Assembly (NCBI RefSeq): GCF_014699055.1
Contig: NZ_JACXAC010000002.1
Coordinates: 946,784 to 1,010,783 of the forward strand
Direction: 5' to 3'
DNA from: Hymenobacter armeniacus
GTDB lineage: Bacteria; Bacteroidota; Bacteroidia; Cytophagales; Hymenobacteraceae
DNA: 64,000 bases
In this document: positions 44,367 through 53,529 of the stretch, piece after piece
Numbering within the stretch: position 1 is the stretch's first letter
Layout: each line of letters begins with the position of its first letter
The notes under the pieces: model-generated
The model's input: only the letters and a program-made list of their open reading frames with translations
What the model was told of the DNA's origin: nothing
Databases searched by the model: none
Program-made: the position numbers and the translations under genes

Positions 44367-46793
44367 TTAATTACTGGTAAGCGTCAGCGTGCCTGGCGCT
44401 AGACCTTCTGCCATGGCTTTGAGGGTAATCGTGCCGCCCTTATCCGTCGTTTGAATAATCGCCAGCGCCATCCCGTTGTAAGCCTTGCGCTCCGGTGCCT
44501 TAAATGACTCCATACTGGCTTGGTATCCGTTATCCACGCCAGCAATGAACCCCGGCCCGCTCACCGAAAGCTTCACCAGGTTGGCCGCATCGGGTACCAA
44601 ATTGCCGGCCGCGTCCAGCACGCGCACCGTGATGAAGGACAAGTCCTTGCCATCAGCCTGCAATTGACTCCGGTCGGCCGTAAGCTCAATTTTGGCGGCG
44701 GGGCCGGCGGTTTTTACGGTGCTGGTGAGGACGGTTTTCCCAGCGCGACGCGAGATGGCCTGCAGGGTGCCGGGGGCGTAGGGCACGCGCCACAGCACGT
44801 GCAGGTCATCAGTACCTTTCTTTTTCGTGCCCAGCGATTTTCCATTCAGAAACAGCTCTACCTCATCGGCCTGGCTGTAGTAGGCCCACACGTCCACGGT
44901 CTGGCCGGGTTTCCAGTTCCAGTGCGGCAGCAGGTGCAGCACGGGCTTGCTCGTCCACTCGCTTTGGTAGAGGTAGTAGGCATCCTTTGGGAATCCGGCC
45001 AGGTCGATGACGCCGAAGTAGGAGCTGCGCGCCGGCCAGGGGTAGGGCAGGGGCTCGCCCATGTAGTCGAAGCCGCTCCACACGAAGGCGCCGCTGATGA
45101 ACGGGCTGTTACGAACGGCGCGCCAGGCGGCTTCGTGCGTGGCACCCCAGTAGGGCGCGGCGTGGTCGTAGCTGGAAGCGGTGAAGTCGGCGTTGCCGCT
45201 GGTTAGCTTGGTTTTGCCGTCTTTGGGCCAGATGCGCAGGCTGTCGGAGGGCAGGTCGTAATGGCCGCGCGTTTCGTAGGCCGCCGCGATTTCGGTAGCC
45301 AGGAATTTCTGACCGGGGAAACGCTTGGGCAGCTCGGGGTAGTCGGCGTGCTTGTAGTTGAAGCTCAATACATCGAGCACGCCGGCCTGGCTGATGAAGT
45401 TCTTGGCTGGCTCCTGCTCCGTGAGGGCCGACGTAACGGGGCGGGTAGGGTCGAGGCGCTTCACGGTGGTGGTCAGCTCGCGGGTCAGGCGCGTGCCGGT
45501 GCTGTCGAACTGCTCCCGGATTTCGTTGCCAATGCTCCACAGAAACACGCTCGGGTGGTTGCGGTCGCGCCGAATCTGGTCTTCCAAATCGCGCCGGTGC
45601 CACTGCTTAAAATCGAGGTGGTAGTCCTGGCCGTTCTTCTTTTTCTGCCACATGTCGAAGGCCTCATCCAGCACCAGAAAGCCCATGCGGTCGCACAAGT
45701 CCAGCAGCTGCGGCGCGGGCGGGTTGTGGGCGGTGCGGATGGCGTTGCAGCCCATCGCCTTCAGGATTTCCAGCTGCCGCTCCATGGCGCGCACATTCAC
45801 GGCCGCACCCAGCGCGCCCAGGTCGTGGTGCTGGCACACGCCCTGGATGCGCAGCGGCTGGCCGTTCAGCAGGAAGCCCCGCTGGCCGTCGAAAACGCAG
45901 GTGCGCACGCCCAGCGGCGTTTCGTACTCGTCCTCAATTGCCTGGCCAGCCAATACCGTGGTTTTTACTCGATACAAATAAGGTTTGGCTACCGACCAGA
46001 GCTGCGGGTTCTTCAGGATAAGTTTCTGCGAAACCGTAGTCGCCGCGCTGCTCAGTTTCACGCCGCTGGTTAGTTGCCGCGCCACTTCCCGGCCGCTTTG
46101 GTCCAGCACTGCCGTTTGCAGGCTCACCGTGTGGGGCGCGCTGGTGGCGCTGGTGGCGTTGCGCAGCTGGGTTTGCACGGCCACCGTGGCGGCCTGCGCG
46201 CTCACAGCGGGCGTGCTCACGAAGATGCCCCACTCATCCACGGCCACCGGGTGCGTGGTTACCAGCCGCACGTTGCGGTAAATGCCCGAGCCGGTATACC
46301 AGCGCGAATCCGGCTGGGCCGAGTTATCGACCCGCACGGCCAGCACGTTGGCCTTGCCCGCCGGCTGCAAGTAGCGCGTCAGCTCGTAGCGGAAGGAGAT
46401 GTAACCGTTGGGCCGCTGCCCCAGCGAATGCCCGTTCAGCCATACCTCGCTGCGCTTATACACGCCATCGAACTCGATGTACACATTGCGCCCGGCCGTG
46501 CCGGGCAGCGTAAACGTTTTCCGGTACCAGCCGATGCCGGTGGGCAGGCCGCCGCCCTCGGGCTTGGCGGGGTTCTTCTCATCGAATTTGCCTTCGATGC
46601 TCCAGTCGTGCGGCAGCGTGAGCTGGCGCCAAGCGTTGTCGTTGAAGGCCGCGTCCTTGGCACTGGCTTCGTCGCCGAGGTAGAACTTCCAGCCTTTGTT
46701 GAAGCTGGCTATCACCCGCGCTGGCGGCTGCGCGCCGAAAGACGCATTGGTTGCGCTTAGCAGCAAGAGAAGCAGAATGAGCAGGCGGGGCAT
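44367..46793 (-). CDS. Exported GH2 beta-galactosidase with DUF4982-type C-terminus
   Basis: An 808-residue protein with a leucine-rich signal peptide (MPRLLILLLLLLSATNASFG). GH2 domains run from the jelly roll (LPHDWSIEGKFDEKNP, YKRSEVWLNGHSLGQRPNGY) through the barrel with acid/base E424 in WSIGNEIRE and nucleophile E501 in FLATEIAAA. C-terminal immunoglobulin-like domains follow (VDVWAYYSQADEVELFLNGK, then LSFITVRVLDAAGN). This arrangement is typical of Bacteroidota enzymes acting on beta-galactosides or beta-glucuronides. It precedes the LacZ-type gene by nine bases (counted from that gene's upstream ATG), suggesting an operon. Confidence 0.88.
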   Translation of the reverse strand: MPRLLILLLLLLSATNASFGAQPPARVIASFNKGWKFYLGDEASAKDAAFNDNAWRQLTLPHDWSIEGKFDEKNPAKPEGGGLPTGIGWYRKTFTLPGTAGRNVYIEFDGVYKRSEVWLNGHSLGQRPNGYISFRYELTRYLQPAGKANVLAVRVDNSAQPDSRWYTGSGIYRNVRLVTTHPVAVDEWGIFVSTPAVSAQAATVAVQTQLRNATSATSAPHTVSLQTAVLDQSGREVARQLTSGVKLSSAATTVSQKLILKNPQLWSVAKPYLYRVKTTVLAGQAIEDEYETPLGVRTCVFDGQRGFLLNGQPLRIQGVCQHHDLGALGAAVNVRAMERQLEILKAMGCNAIRTAHNPPAPQLLDLCDRMGFLVLDEAFDMWQKKKNGQDYHLDFKQWHRRDLEDQIRRDRNHPSVFLWSIGNEIREQFDSTGTRLTRELTTTVKRLDPTRPVTSALTEQEPAKNFISQAGVLDVLSFNYKHADYPELPKRFPGQKFLATEIAAAYETRGHYDLPSDSLRIWPKDGKTKLTSGNADFTASSYDHAAPYWGATHEAAWRAVRNSPFISGAFVWSGFDYMGEPLPYPWPARSSYFGVIDLAGFPKDAYYLYQSEWTSKPVLHLLPHWNWKPGQTVDVWAYYSQADEVELFLNGKSLGTKKKGTDDLHVLWRVPYAPGTLQAISRRAGKTVLTSTVKTAGPAAKIELTADRSQLQADGKDLSFITVRVLDAAGNLVPDAANLVKLSVSGPGFIAGVDNGYQASMESFKAPERKAYNGMALAIIQTTDKGGTITLKAMAEGLAPGTLTLTSN

Positions 46794-46811
46794 GAGGTGA
46801 AATTTGGCGGG

Positions 46812-46906
46812 TGTAGAGACGCGACACTTCGCGTCTCGGCGTTGCTGAGGTTGTTTAAATTGACGGCGTCGTTCTGGCGGGAGACGCGAAGTGTCGCGTC
46901 TCTACA
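46812..46906. repeat. PAL-A2 inverted repeat
   Basis: Termini TGTAG/CTACA, 95 bp, arms identical to the copies at 23085 and 27089. It is the rightmost palindromic repeat of the window. Confidence 0.92.
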
Positions 46907-46910
46907 TCGT

Positions 46911-48044
46911 TCATTTTTTGGCTTCTTTCGGTTTCTTCACCGGCGGCGCGATAAAGGCCACTGTGCTCTTACCCAAGTCCTTCGAGGTGGCCACCGCAAT
47001 GCCGCGTTGGTCGGCCTTGTTCACGGCGCAGTAGTAGTGGTACACCACGCCTTTGTGTTTCAGCACGAAGGACTTGTGGGCGAAAAGCTCGTCATAAGGC
47101 TCGGAGGGCTCAATTAAATTCGCGCCGGTCCAGTCGGTCCAGTGGGTGAGGTCGTAGGAGCAGGCAAAGCGGTTCACGGCGCCCTTCACGCCGGGGTAGA
47201 AGGCGCCGAAGTAGAACATCGTCCACAGGCCGTTGTCCATCTTTTGTAGGTAGGCGTCGCCGGTGATGCCGGTGTGGTGGTTCAGCACGGGGTTGCGCAG
47301 GTAGCGCGTCCAGTGCGTCATGTCGTCGCTCACGGCCATGCCAATGCGCTCGGCCCCGCGCTTGGCGTTGAGGCTGTCGCCGTTGGCGTTGTAGTACATC
47401 ACGAACGGGTGGCCGGTGCGCTTGCTCTTGTCCCACACCACCGAGCTTTTGTAAATGGTGTGGTTTTCCCACCAGCGCACGTCTTGGTCGTCGGGGCGCA
47501 GCACGGGCTTGGCCAGGCGCTGCCAGGTGGGCAGGGTGGTGGGGTCTTTGTCGGTAGAAGCCAGGCTGATGGAGAGCACGCCCTTCTCATACCCCCGCGA
47601 GTTGCCGCCGAAGTACGACAGCCAGTACTTGCCTGCGTAGGGCTGCCACTCGTAGCTGCCGCCCCATTTGGGGTCTTGCAGGGCCACGTAGCCGGCTTTC
47701 TGGTTGGTGTCCCAGTCGGTCGAGTCGGTGAAGGACAAGATTTTGCCTTTCGTTTCCCACTTCAGTAGGTCCTTGCTCTGGGCCAGCCAGGTTTCGTAGC
47801 CGCGCCCGTCGAAGATGATGTAGGTCATCCACCACTGCCCGTTTTTGCGGAATACGCTGGGGCAGTCCATCTTCTTCTGGTTGTCGTCGGTGACGAGCAC
47901 CAGGCCGTACTTGTAAGGGGTCTTTACTTCCTCGTACACCCGCTGCATCGCAGCGGCGGGCACTTCTTTGGGCAGCGCTTTTTGCGCCCACGCCGATTGG
48001 CCAAGGCCGGTGATTAGCAGAAGCGAGGCAAGGGTGATTTTCAT
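46911..48044 (-). CDS. Exported five-bladed beta-propeller glycosidase (GH43-like clan)
   Basis: A 377-residue protein with a signal peptide (ASLLLITGLGQSAWAQ). Repeated blade motifs with aromatic and acidic residues indicate a five-bladed propeller: DCPSVFRKNGQWWMTYIIFDG, TWLAQSKDLLKWE, VRWWENHTIYKSSVVWD and GMAVSDDMTHWTRY. Candidate catalytic acids are D in the MDCPSVF turn and E in WWENH. GH43, GH117 and GH130 share this appearance and I cannot choose among them. The start is four bases after the GH78 stop, so the two form an operon. Confidence 0.75.
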   Translation of the reverse strand: MKITLASLLLITGLGQSAWAQKALPKEVPAAAMQRVYEEVKTPYKYGLVLVTDDNQKKMDCPSVFRKNGQWWMTYIIFDGRGYETWLAQSKDLLKWETKGKILSFTDSTDWDTNQKAGYVALQDPKWGGSYEWQPYAGKYWLSYFGGNSRGYEKGVLSISLASTDKDPTTLPTWQRLAKPVLRPDDQDVRWWENHTIYKSSVVWDKSKRTGHPFVMYYNANGDSLNAKRGAERIGMAVSDDMTHWTRYLRNPVLNHHTGITGDAYLQKMDNGLWTMFYFGAFYPGVKGAVNRFACSYDLTHWTDWTGANLIEPSEPYDELFAHKSFVLKHKGVVYHYYCAVNKADQRGIAVATSKDLGKSTVAFIAPPVKKPKEAKK

Positions 48045-48048
48045 GCGA

Positions 48049-50865
48049 TTACAAGGGTGAGCTGACCACGAAATGGTAAGTGCCGGAGCCGACCCGTAGG
48101 CGAACTTTATCCTGCTCGCGGCCCAATACAGTCAGTGCGCGCACCGCGTCGATGGGCTGACGGCTTTCCGTGATGTTGGCCAGGGGCAGTGCGGGCAGGT
48201 AAATCGTGGCGCTGGTATTGGCGGGGATGGTCACCGTCAACTCGAAGGAATTGGCAGACTTTTTCCAGTCGGTAGCAATCAGGCCGTAGGGCGAGCGGTG
48301 CGTGGCGCGGGCACTGGTCACGTCGCCGACGGGCTCGGGCCGGATGTCGATGTTATCGAACGCCACCGAGCCTTCGGCCGGCCGAATGCCGCCCAAGCCG
48401 CCGTACAGCCATTCCTGCAGATGCCCCAGCATGAGGTGGTTGTTCGACACGGTGGGCAGCGCGGCCCACGACTCGGTGAGGGACGTGGCGCCGTGGGCCA
48501 GTTGGTAGCCGTAGCCGGGCACGTCGGCGCGGTTGTTCATGGCAAAAATGACGTCGGAACGGCCGGCCTCTTCCAGCACGCGCAGCAGGTAGCGGTAGCC
48601 GATGTCGCCAGCCGTCAGGGCGTTGTCGCGGCCGCGGATGTCCTGCACAATGTTCTCGACTACCGCGGCTTTGTCGGCTGGGCTTACGAGGCCCATGTAC
48701 ACGGCCATGGCGTTGGCCGTCTGGCTGCCGGTGGCGTATTGTTTGGTTTGGGTATTGAAGAACCGCGCGTTGAAGGCGGTTTTTACTTCGGTGCCCAGCT
48801 TCTCGTAAGCCGCGGCGTCGTCGGCTTTGCCCAGCAGGCGGGCCACTTTCGCCAGAATGGTCAGGTCGTAATAGTAGGTAGCCGTGCCGGTTACGCCCAT
48901 GGGCGTGAGCTGCGAGGTGCCCGGCGGCTTGGGGCCGAGGTCGTACCAGTCGCCTAGGCCTTGGGCGAGGATGTGGCCCTGCGCCTTGGCGCCGAGGTAG
49001 GCCACGTAGCGGCGCATCATCTCGTAATTCTCGGCCAGCACCTGCCGGTCGCCGTACCATTGGTACACGTACCAGGGCAGGATGATGCTGGCGCTGCCCC
49101 ACTCCGGCGAGTCGCGAAACATGTCGCCGCCCCACTCAAACTTCACGTATTCGGGCGCGATTTCCGGCACCAGTCCCTCGGCCGTTTGCGAAGCGCGCAT
49201 GTCGGCAATGGTTTTGCGGCCGAGCGTGGCAATGTCGTAGCCGTAGCGCATGGATGCGCCCATGAGGTGGGTTTCTTCCAGCCAGCCCAGCTTCTCGCGG
49301 TGCGGGCAGTCGGTAAATACGCTGGCGATGTTGCTTTTAATGGACCAGTCAATCAGCTTGTGGGTCTGATTGAACAGGCCGTTGGAGCACGAAAACGTGC
49401 CCACCTGCGCCGCCGCGTTGCGCGTGTGCAAGGCCGAAAGGCCGATGATTTCGGGCCGGTGTTGCGGGTTGGGTTCGCCCTGGGGCACGCCGCCCTCCAC
49501 CTGCGCGTAGCGGAAGCCGTAGTAGGTGAAGCGCGGCCGCCAGGTTTCGAGGCCGTTGCCTTTCAGGACGTAAGTGAAGTAGAAGCCGCGCCCCACGTTC
49601 TTCTGCGTGATGGTTTTATCGGCGGCCAGCAGCTCGGCGGGCGCAATGCGCACGGTGTCGCCGCGGCGGCCCTTCACCTGCAGCTCCACGATGCCCGAGG
49701 CGTTCTGGCCGAAGTCGTATACCCACTTGCCGGGCTGGGCTTGGGTGGTGCTTTGGGCTTTAAAAGCGTCGAACACCCGCAGCGGCTCCTGCTGCTGGGC
49801 CAGCAGCTCGGCCGGGCCATCCACGGTGACGACGGGCCGCCACTGTTGCGCGTCGAACCCGGCGGTGGCCCAGCCCGGCTGCTCCAGTGCGGCGTTGTAG
49901 TCCTCGCCGCCGTAGATGCTGCTGAAGGTGACGGGCCCCGCCGCGGTTTGCCAGGTTGGGTCGCTCACCACGTCCTGCCGCGAGCCGTCGGCATAGGTCA
50001 AGGCCAATCGGCAAATCAGCTTGGGGTAGCCAAAAGCGGCCTTGAGCTTGCGGTACCGCTCCTTCACCGGGGGCACGTAGTAGAAGCCGTTGCCGAGCAT
50101 CACGCCCAGCGCATTGGGGCCGCTTTTTACCTGGCTGGTCACGTCAAATGTCACGTACTGCGCCTGCCGGTCGTATTTCGTCCAGCCCGGGTCGAGGAAA
50201 TGGTTGCCCACTTTCTGACCGTTCAACACGGCTTCGAACTGGCCCAAGCCACTGATAAAAAGTGTGGCCTGGGTGGGCTGCTTCTTGGCTTCAAACTGCT
50301 TGCGCAGCAGCGGCAGGACGTTGTTGTCGGTGAAGGTGTCCTTCTTGCCATCAACGGGCAGCGCGGTCACGCGGTCGGCGGGCAGTTGGTCGTAGGCTAT
50401 CCAGGTGGCGCCTTTCCAGTCCTGCGGCGTTAGCAGACCCATTTGCCACCCTGCCGGGGCCGACCATTCGGAGGCGTTGCCTTGGTTGTCCCAGGTTCTC
50501 ACTTTCCAGAAGTAGGTTTTGGCCGGCTGCAGGGCGCCGCCCGCGTAGCTCACCTGAATGGACGCCGGCGACGGGACGTGGCCCGAGTCCCAGACGTTGC
50601 CCCGGTTTTGGTCGAGGCTTTGGCGGCTGTCGGCCACCAGAATCTGGTAGGCCGTTTGCCGCACGTTGCGGCGTTCGGCGCGCAGCTCCCAGCTCAGGGC
50701 TGGCGTGCGGGTTTGCACGCCCTGCGGGTGGGGCTGGTACTCGCACTTTAGGTTGGCCACGCGAAGGGCCGGGGGCGAAACGGACGGCTTACCCCAAGCC
50801 GCGCTGCCGCTCAGCAGCGCAGCTCCCAGGCAAAGCGTAAAACGTACAAAATTGGTACTGCCCAT
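48049..50865 (-). CDS. Exported alpha-L-rhamnosidase, GH78
   Basis: A 938-residue protein with a signal peptide (FTLCLGAALLSGSAAWG). GH78 domain order is complete: fibronectin-like (TPALSWELRAERRNVRQTAYQILVADS is its start), YFWKVRTWDNQGNASEW, the accessory domain LGQFEAVLNGQKVGNHFLDPG, the concanavalin-like VYDFGQNASGIVELQVKGRRG, and the barrel with FTDCPHREKLGWLEETHLMG. The catalytic motif is the DCPHREKLGW version, different from the DCPQRNERQPW version at 9.2 kb, so the two probably recognise different rhamnosides. It opens the - strand series, divergent from the esterase gene. Confidence 0.9.
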   Translation of the reverse strand: MGSTNFVRFTLCLGAALLSGSAAWGKPSVSPPALRVANLKCEYQPHPQGVQTRTPALSWELRAERRNVRQTAYQILVADSRQSLDQNRGNVWDSGHVPSPASIQVSYAGGALQPAKTYFWKVRTWDNQGNASEWSAPAGWQMGLLTPQDWKGATWIAYDQLPADRVTALPVDGKKDTFTDNNVLPLLRKQFEAKKQPTQATLFISGLGQFEAVLNGQKVGNHFLDPGWTKYDRQAQYVTFDVTSQVKSGPNALGVMLGNGFYYVPPVKERYRKLKAAFGYPKLICRLALTYADGSRQDVVSDPTWQTAAGPVTFSSIYGGEDYNAALEQPGWATAGFDAQQWRPVVTVDGPAELLAQQQEPLRVFDAFKAQSTTQAQPGKWVYDFGQNASGIVELQVKGRRGDTVRIAPAELLAADKTITQKNVGRGFYFTYVLKGNGLETWRPRFTYYGFRYAQVEGGVPQGEPNPQHRPEIIGLSALHTRNAAAQVGTFSCSNGLFNQTHKLIDWSIKSNIASVFTDCPHREKLGWLEETHLMGASMRYGYDIATLGRKTIADMRASQTAEGLVPEIAPEYVKFEWGGDMFRDSPEWGSASIILPWYVYQWYGDRQVLAENYEMMRRYVAYLGAKAQGHILAQGLGDWYDLGPKPPGTSQLTPMGVTGTATYYYDLTILAKVARLLGKADDAAAYEKLGTEVKTAFNARFFNTQTKQYATGSQTANAMAVYMGLVSPADKAAVVENIVQDIRGRDNALTAGDIGYRYLLRVLEEAGRSDVIFAMNNRADVPGYGYQLAHGATSLTESWAALPTVSNNHLMLGHLQEWLYGGLGGIRPAEGSVAFDNIDIRPEPVGDVTSARATHRSPYGLIATDWKKSANSFELTVTIPANTSATIYLPALPLANITESRQPIDAVRALTVLGREQDKVRLRVGSGTYHFVVSSPL

Positions 50866-51291
50866 TGCGCCAGGCCTTCCAGCTGCCTCGGGCCCGGGGG
50901 CTTGCCAGGCGAGCTAAAAGAAAATGATTGCGTGTGATGGCGCCGACGTAATTTGTTTATTGTCAATGCAATAAATGCATCGTAAAAAACAGGCCGGCTC
51001 TTTACAAATGTAGAGTTTACGGTCAGCCGCGTGTCCCACACTTTGGCAACTTTCTGTAGCATCTTAGCATAGGGTGCCAAGCTTCCGTGCCCTTCCTAAA
51101 CCAGCCCGGATGCGCAGATAACCCATCGACCAACTTTCCTTCAAGCCCCAAACACCGCCTGTGCGGCGGCGGCTGTGTAGGCAGGCGGCGCCTCTCATCC
51201 GTTACTTTTGGAGAGCCGCCGTGGCCGCTCCGGCGCAAGGGGCGCAGAGCGCCACACGCTCAGGTTTCTACAACTCTCTTTGCTACTTCCG
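50866..51291. other. Divergent intergenic region
   Basis: This 426-base gap separates the divergent GH78 and esterase genes and must hold promoters for both. On the - strand a Bacteroidota-like -7 element TACATTTG (51005-51012 on + as CAAATGTA) is visible, but no matching -33 TTTG at the usual distance. No repeat of the PAL families occurs here and I see no structured RNA. Confidence 0.5.
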
Positions 51292-52281
51292 ATGATTGTT
51301 CGACGCATAATAGGCCGGCTTAGCCTGCTGGCGCTGCTTGGGGGCTGGCCCGCGACGCAGGCAATGGCCCAGCAAGTACCGGTGCCGCGCGATACGTCGT
51401 TCACGGTGCACAGCGCCTTCGCCAAAGCCCTGAAAACCAACCCCGGCATCAGCATTGCCAGGCCGGCGGCACCGGCCACTATTGAGGCCCGCCTGAACCA
51501 GACCTATTGCACCCTGGGCAGCCGGGCGCTGCAGCTGGACGTGTTTTATCCCAAAGCCAGGCGCAAGCGCGGCTACCCGGCGGTGCTGTTCATTCACGGG
51601 GGCGGGTGGCGCTCCGGCGACCGGTCGCAGCACGTGGCCATGGCCCAGCAGTTGGCCGCCCGGGGCTACGTCACGGCCACGGCCGAGTACCGCCTCTCCA
51701 CCGAAGCGCTCTACCCCGCGGCTGTTCACGACCTCAAGGCCGCCATTCGGTGGCTGCGCGCCAACGCAACTGCCTACCATATAGATACCGCCAAAGTGGC
51801 CGTGTGGGGCTTTTCGGCCGGCGGGCAGCTGGCGGCCCTGCTGGGCACCACCAACGGCGACCCGCAGCTGGAAGGCACCGCCTGCCACACCCGCTACTCC
51901 AGCCGCGTGCAGGCCATCGTGGACGTCGACGGCACGCTCGCGTTCATCCATCCCGAATCGGGCGAGGGCGATGACCGCAAGGGCACCTCGGCCGCCACGT
52001 ACTGGTTTGGCGCGCCCAAAACCGAGAAGCCGGAGCTGTGGCTGCAGGCCGGCGCGCTCAGCCATGTCACGGCCCAAACGCCGCCTATCCTGTTTCTCAA
52101 CAGCTCGGTGGCGCGCATGCACGCCGGCCGCGACGACATGCGCCGGCAGCTCGATGCCTTCCACATCTACCACGAAACGCACGCTTTCCCCGATGCTCCG
52201 CACCCGTTTCCGCTCTTTAACCCGTGGTTTGACCCCACGCTGGACTACACGGCGGCTTTCCTGAAGCGCGTTTTCAACTAG
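51292..52281 (+). CDS. Exported alpha/beta-hydrolase esterase (HSL/BD-FAE-like)
   Basis: A 329-residue protein starting MIVRRIIGRLSLLALLGGWP with a signal peptide. The oxyanion motif IHGGGWRSGD (H102) and the nucleophile elbow WGFSAGG (S175) are intact, and a catalytic His is likely in DAPHPFPLF. This layout matches small carbohydrate acetylesterases and feruloyl esterases of Bacteroidota. It converges with the CE8 pectin methylesterase gene, 23 bases away, which supports a role in pectin de-esterification. The frame is open upstream to 51208, but that part lacks a signal-like start. Confidence 0.82.
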   Translation: MIVRRIIGRLSLLALLGGWPATQAMAQQVPVPRDTSFTVHSAFAKALKTNPGISIARPAAPATIEARLNQTYCTLGSRALQLDVFYPKARRKRGYPAVLFIHGGGWRSGDRSQHVAMAQQLAARGYVTATAEYRLSTEALYPAAVHDLKAAIRWLRANATAYHIDTAKVAVWGFSAGGQLAALLGTTNGDPQLEGTACHTRYSSRVQAIVDVDGTLAFIHPESGEGDDRKGTSAATYWFGAPKTEKPELWLQAGALSHVTAQTPPILFLNSSVARMHAGRDDMRRQLDAFHIYHETHAFPDAPHPFPLFNPWFDPTLDYTAAFLKRVFN

Positions 52282-52304
52282 GCCGCCGCCGTGGCGGGGC
52301 CAGC

Positions 52305-53318
52305 CTACTTGCGCGCCGGAACCCAGCCGGTGCTGCCGGCGAAAATGGTGCTGAGCGTGTACTGCTTGGCTTCTTTGGCCGTGAGCTGGCGCGACCATTT
52401 CACGCGGCCCGTGGGCGTGGCGCCGGGGCCGGTGGAGTTGAATTCGGCGTAGTAGGCCGTTTTTTCGTTGTCGGGGGCGCGCCAGTTGTCCCAGCCTTCG
52501 GGCCGGATGTGGGCGCCCATTTCGGTATGGAGGAATACCGTGCGGGCGTGGGGCCGCCAGGGCCGGCCCAGGAATACTTTGGTGGCTTCGGGGCCGGCCG
52601 TGAGCTTGCAGTTCAAAAACACCAGCCCGAAGGCCTGCCGCGGCCAGGTAGAGGCGGCCGTGATGTAGGAATCGGTCTTGCTGAGGATGGTGCAGCCGTC
52701 GAACACGGCCGTGCTGGACCCGAAAATGAAGTCGGTGGTGCCTTCGATGTAGCAGTCCTGGTAGTACTGCCGGCTGTTTTCCACGGCCAGAAACAGCGTG
52801 TCCTGGTTGCCCAGCAGCCGGCAGCGGCGGAAGGTGGCGCGGTCGCCTTCCACGTGCAGGGCCACGGCCTGGCCCACGCGCCCGGCCGAGTTCTCGAAGG
52901 TGATGTTTTCGGCGGTGAAGTCGTTGGCTTCCACCCGTACCGTGGCCGAGGTGTAGGTGCTGTGCTTGGCGGCATCGCCGGAATAGTCGCCGAAGGTGAT
53001 GACGGTGCCCGCCGCGCTTTCGCCCAGCAGCGTAATGTTGGTTTTCTGCGCTGGTATCAGCAGCTTTTCGTGGTAGGTGCCGTTTTTGACGAAGATGGTG
53101 GCCGTCACCTGCATGAAGTCGCGCACGGCCAGCACGGCTTCCTGAATGGTGCGGTAGTCGCCGGTGCCGTCGGCCGCCACGGTCAGGCGAATGGGCACGA
53201 GGAAGGTTTCTTTCTTGGCTTGGGGTGGGGTAGAGGCGGCGGGCGGCGTCACTTGGGCGCGCAGGGCCGAAGACGCCAGCAACAGCCCGCTGGCAAGTAA
53301 TAGAGGGCGAAAAACCAT
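52305..53318 (-). CDS. Exported pectin methylesterase, CE8
   Basis: A 337-residue protein with a signal peptide (LLLASGLLLASSALRAQ) and a Pro-rich linker. The right-handed beta-helix shows the CE8 signature residues: Q150 in GQAVALHV, D173 in GNQDTLF, D196 in YIEGTTDFIFG and R252/W254 in FLGRPWRPH. It hydrolyses methyl esters of homogalacturonan, making the chain accessible to lyases. It is transcribed alone, divergent from a GH43 gene and convergent with an esterase gene. Assignment is secure. Confidence 0.94.
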   Translation of the reverse strand: MVFRPLLLASGLLLASSALRAQVTPPAASTPPQAKKETFLVPIRLTVAADGTGDYRTIQEAVLAVRDFMQVTATIFVKNGTYHEKLLIPAQKTNITLLGESAAGTVITFGDYSGDAAKHSTYTSATVRVEANDFTAENITFENSAGRVGQAVALHVEGDRATFRRCRLLGNQDTLFLAVENSRQYYQDCYIEGTTDFIFGSSTAVFDGCTILSKTDSYITAASTWPRQAFGLVFLNCKLTAGPEATKVFLGRPWRPHARTVFLHTEMGAHIRPEGWDNWRAPDNEKTAYYAEFNSTGPGATPTGRVKWSRQLTAKEAKQYTLSTIFAGSTGWVPARK

Positions 53319-53529
53319 ATGGCAACGAATCGAGAAGTCCCGGAAAAGGTCGTGAACGGGGTGGGCCGTAAAGGTGCCAACAAGTTTTAGCAGAACCTAT
53401 GGTTTCTGCCCGAAAAACCACTCCTGGCAAGGCCGCACCGGCAAGTACAGGTAGGACTTGTCTGCTACGCCGTCGTTCTTTACCCTGCCTGGCGGTGTTT
53501 GCCGGCGGGTTTTCCATTGCCTTTGTTCT

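Noticed and set aside
48961..50433. 490-residue ORF on + opposite GH78
   Set aside because: Low-complexity shadow of the - strand rhamnosidase.
51283..53517. 744-residue - strand ORF spanning the esterase and CE8 genes
   Set aside because: It reads out of frame through CE8 and antisense through the esterase; both real genes have intact catalytic motifs.
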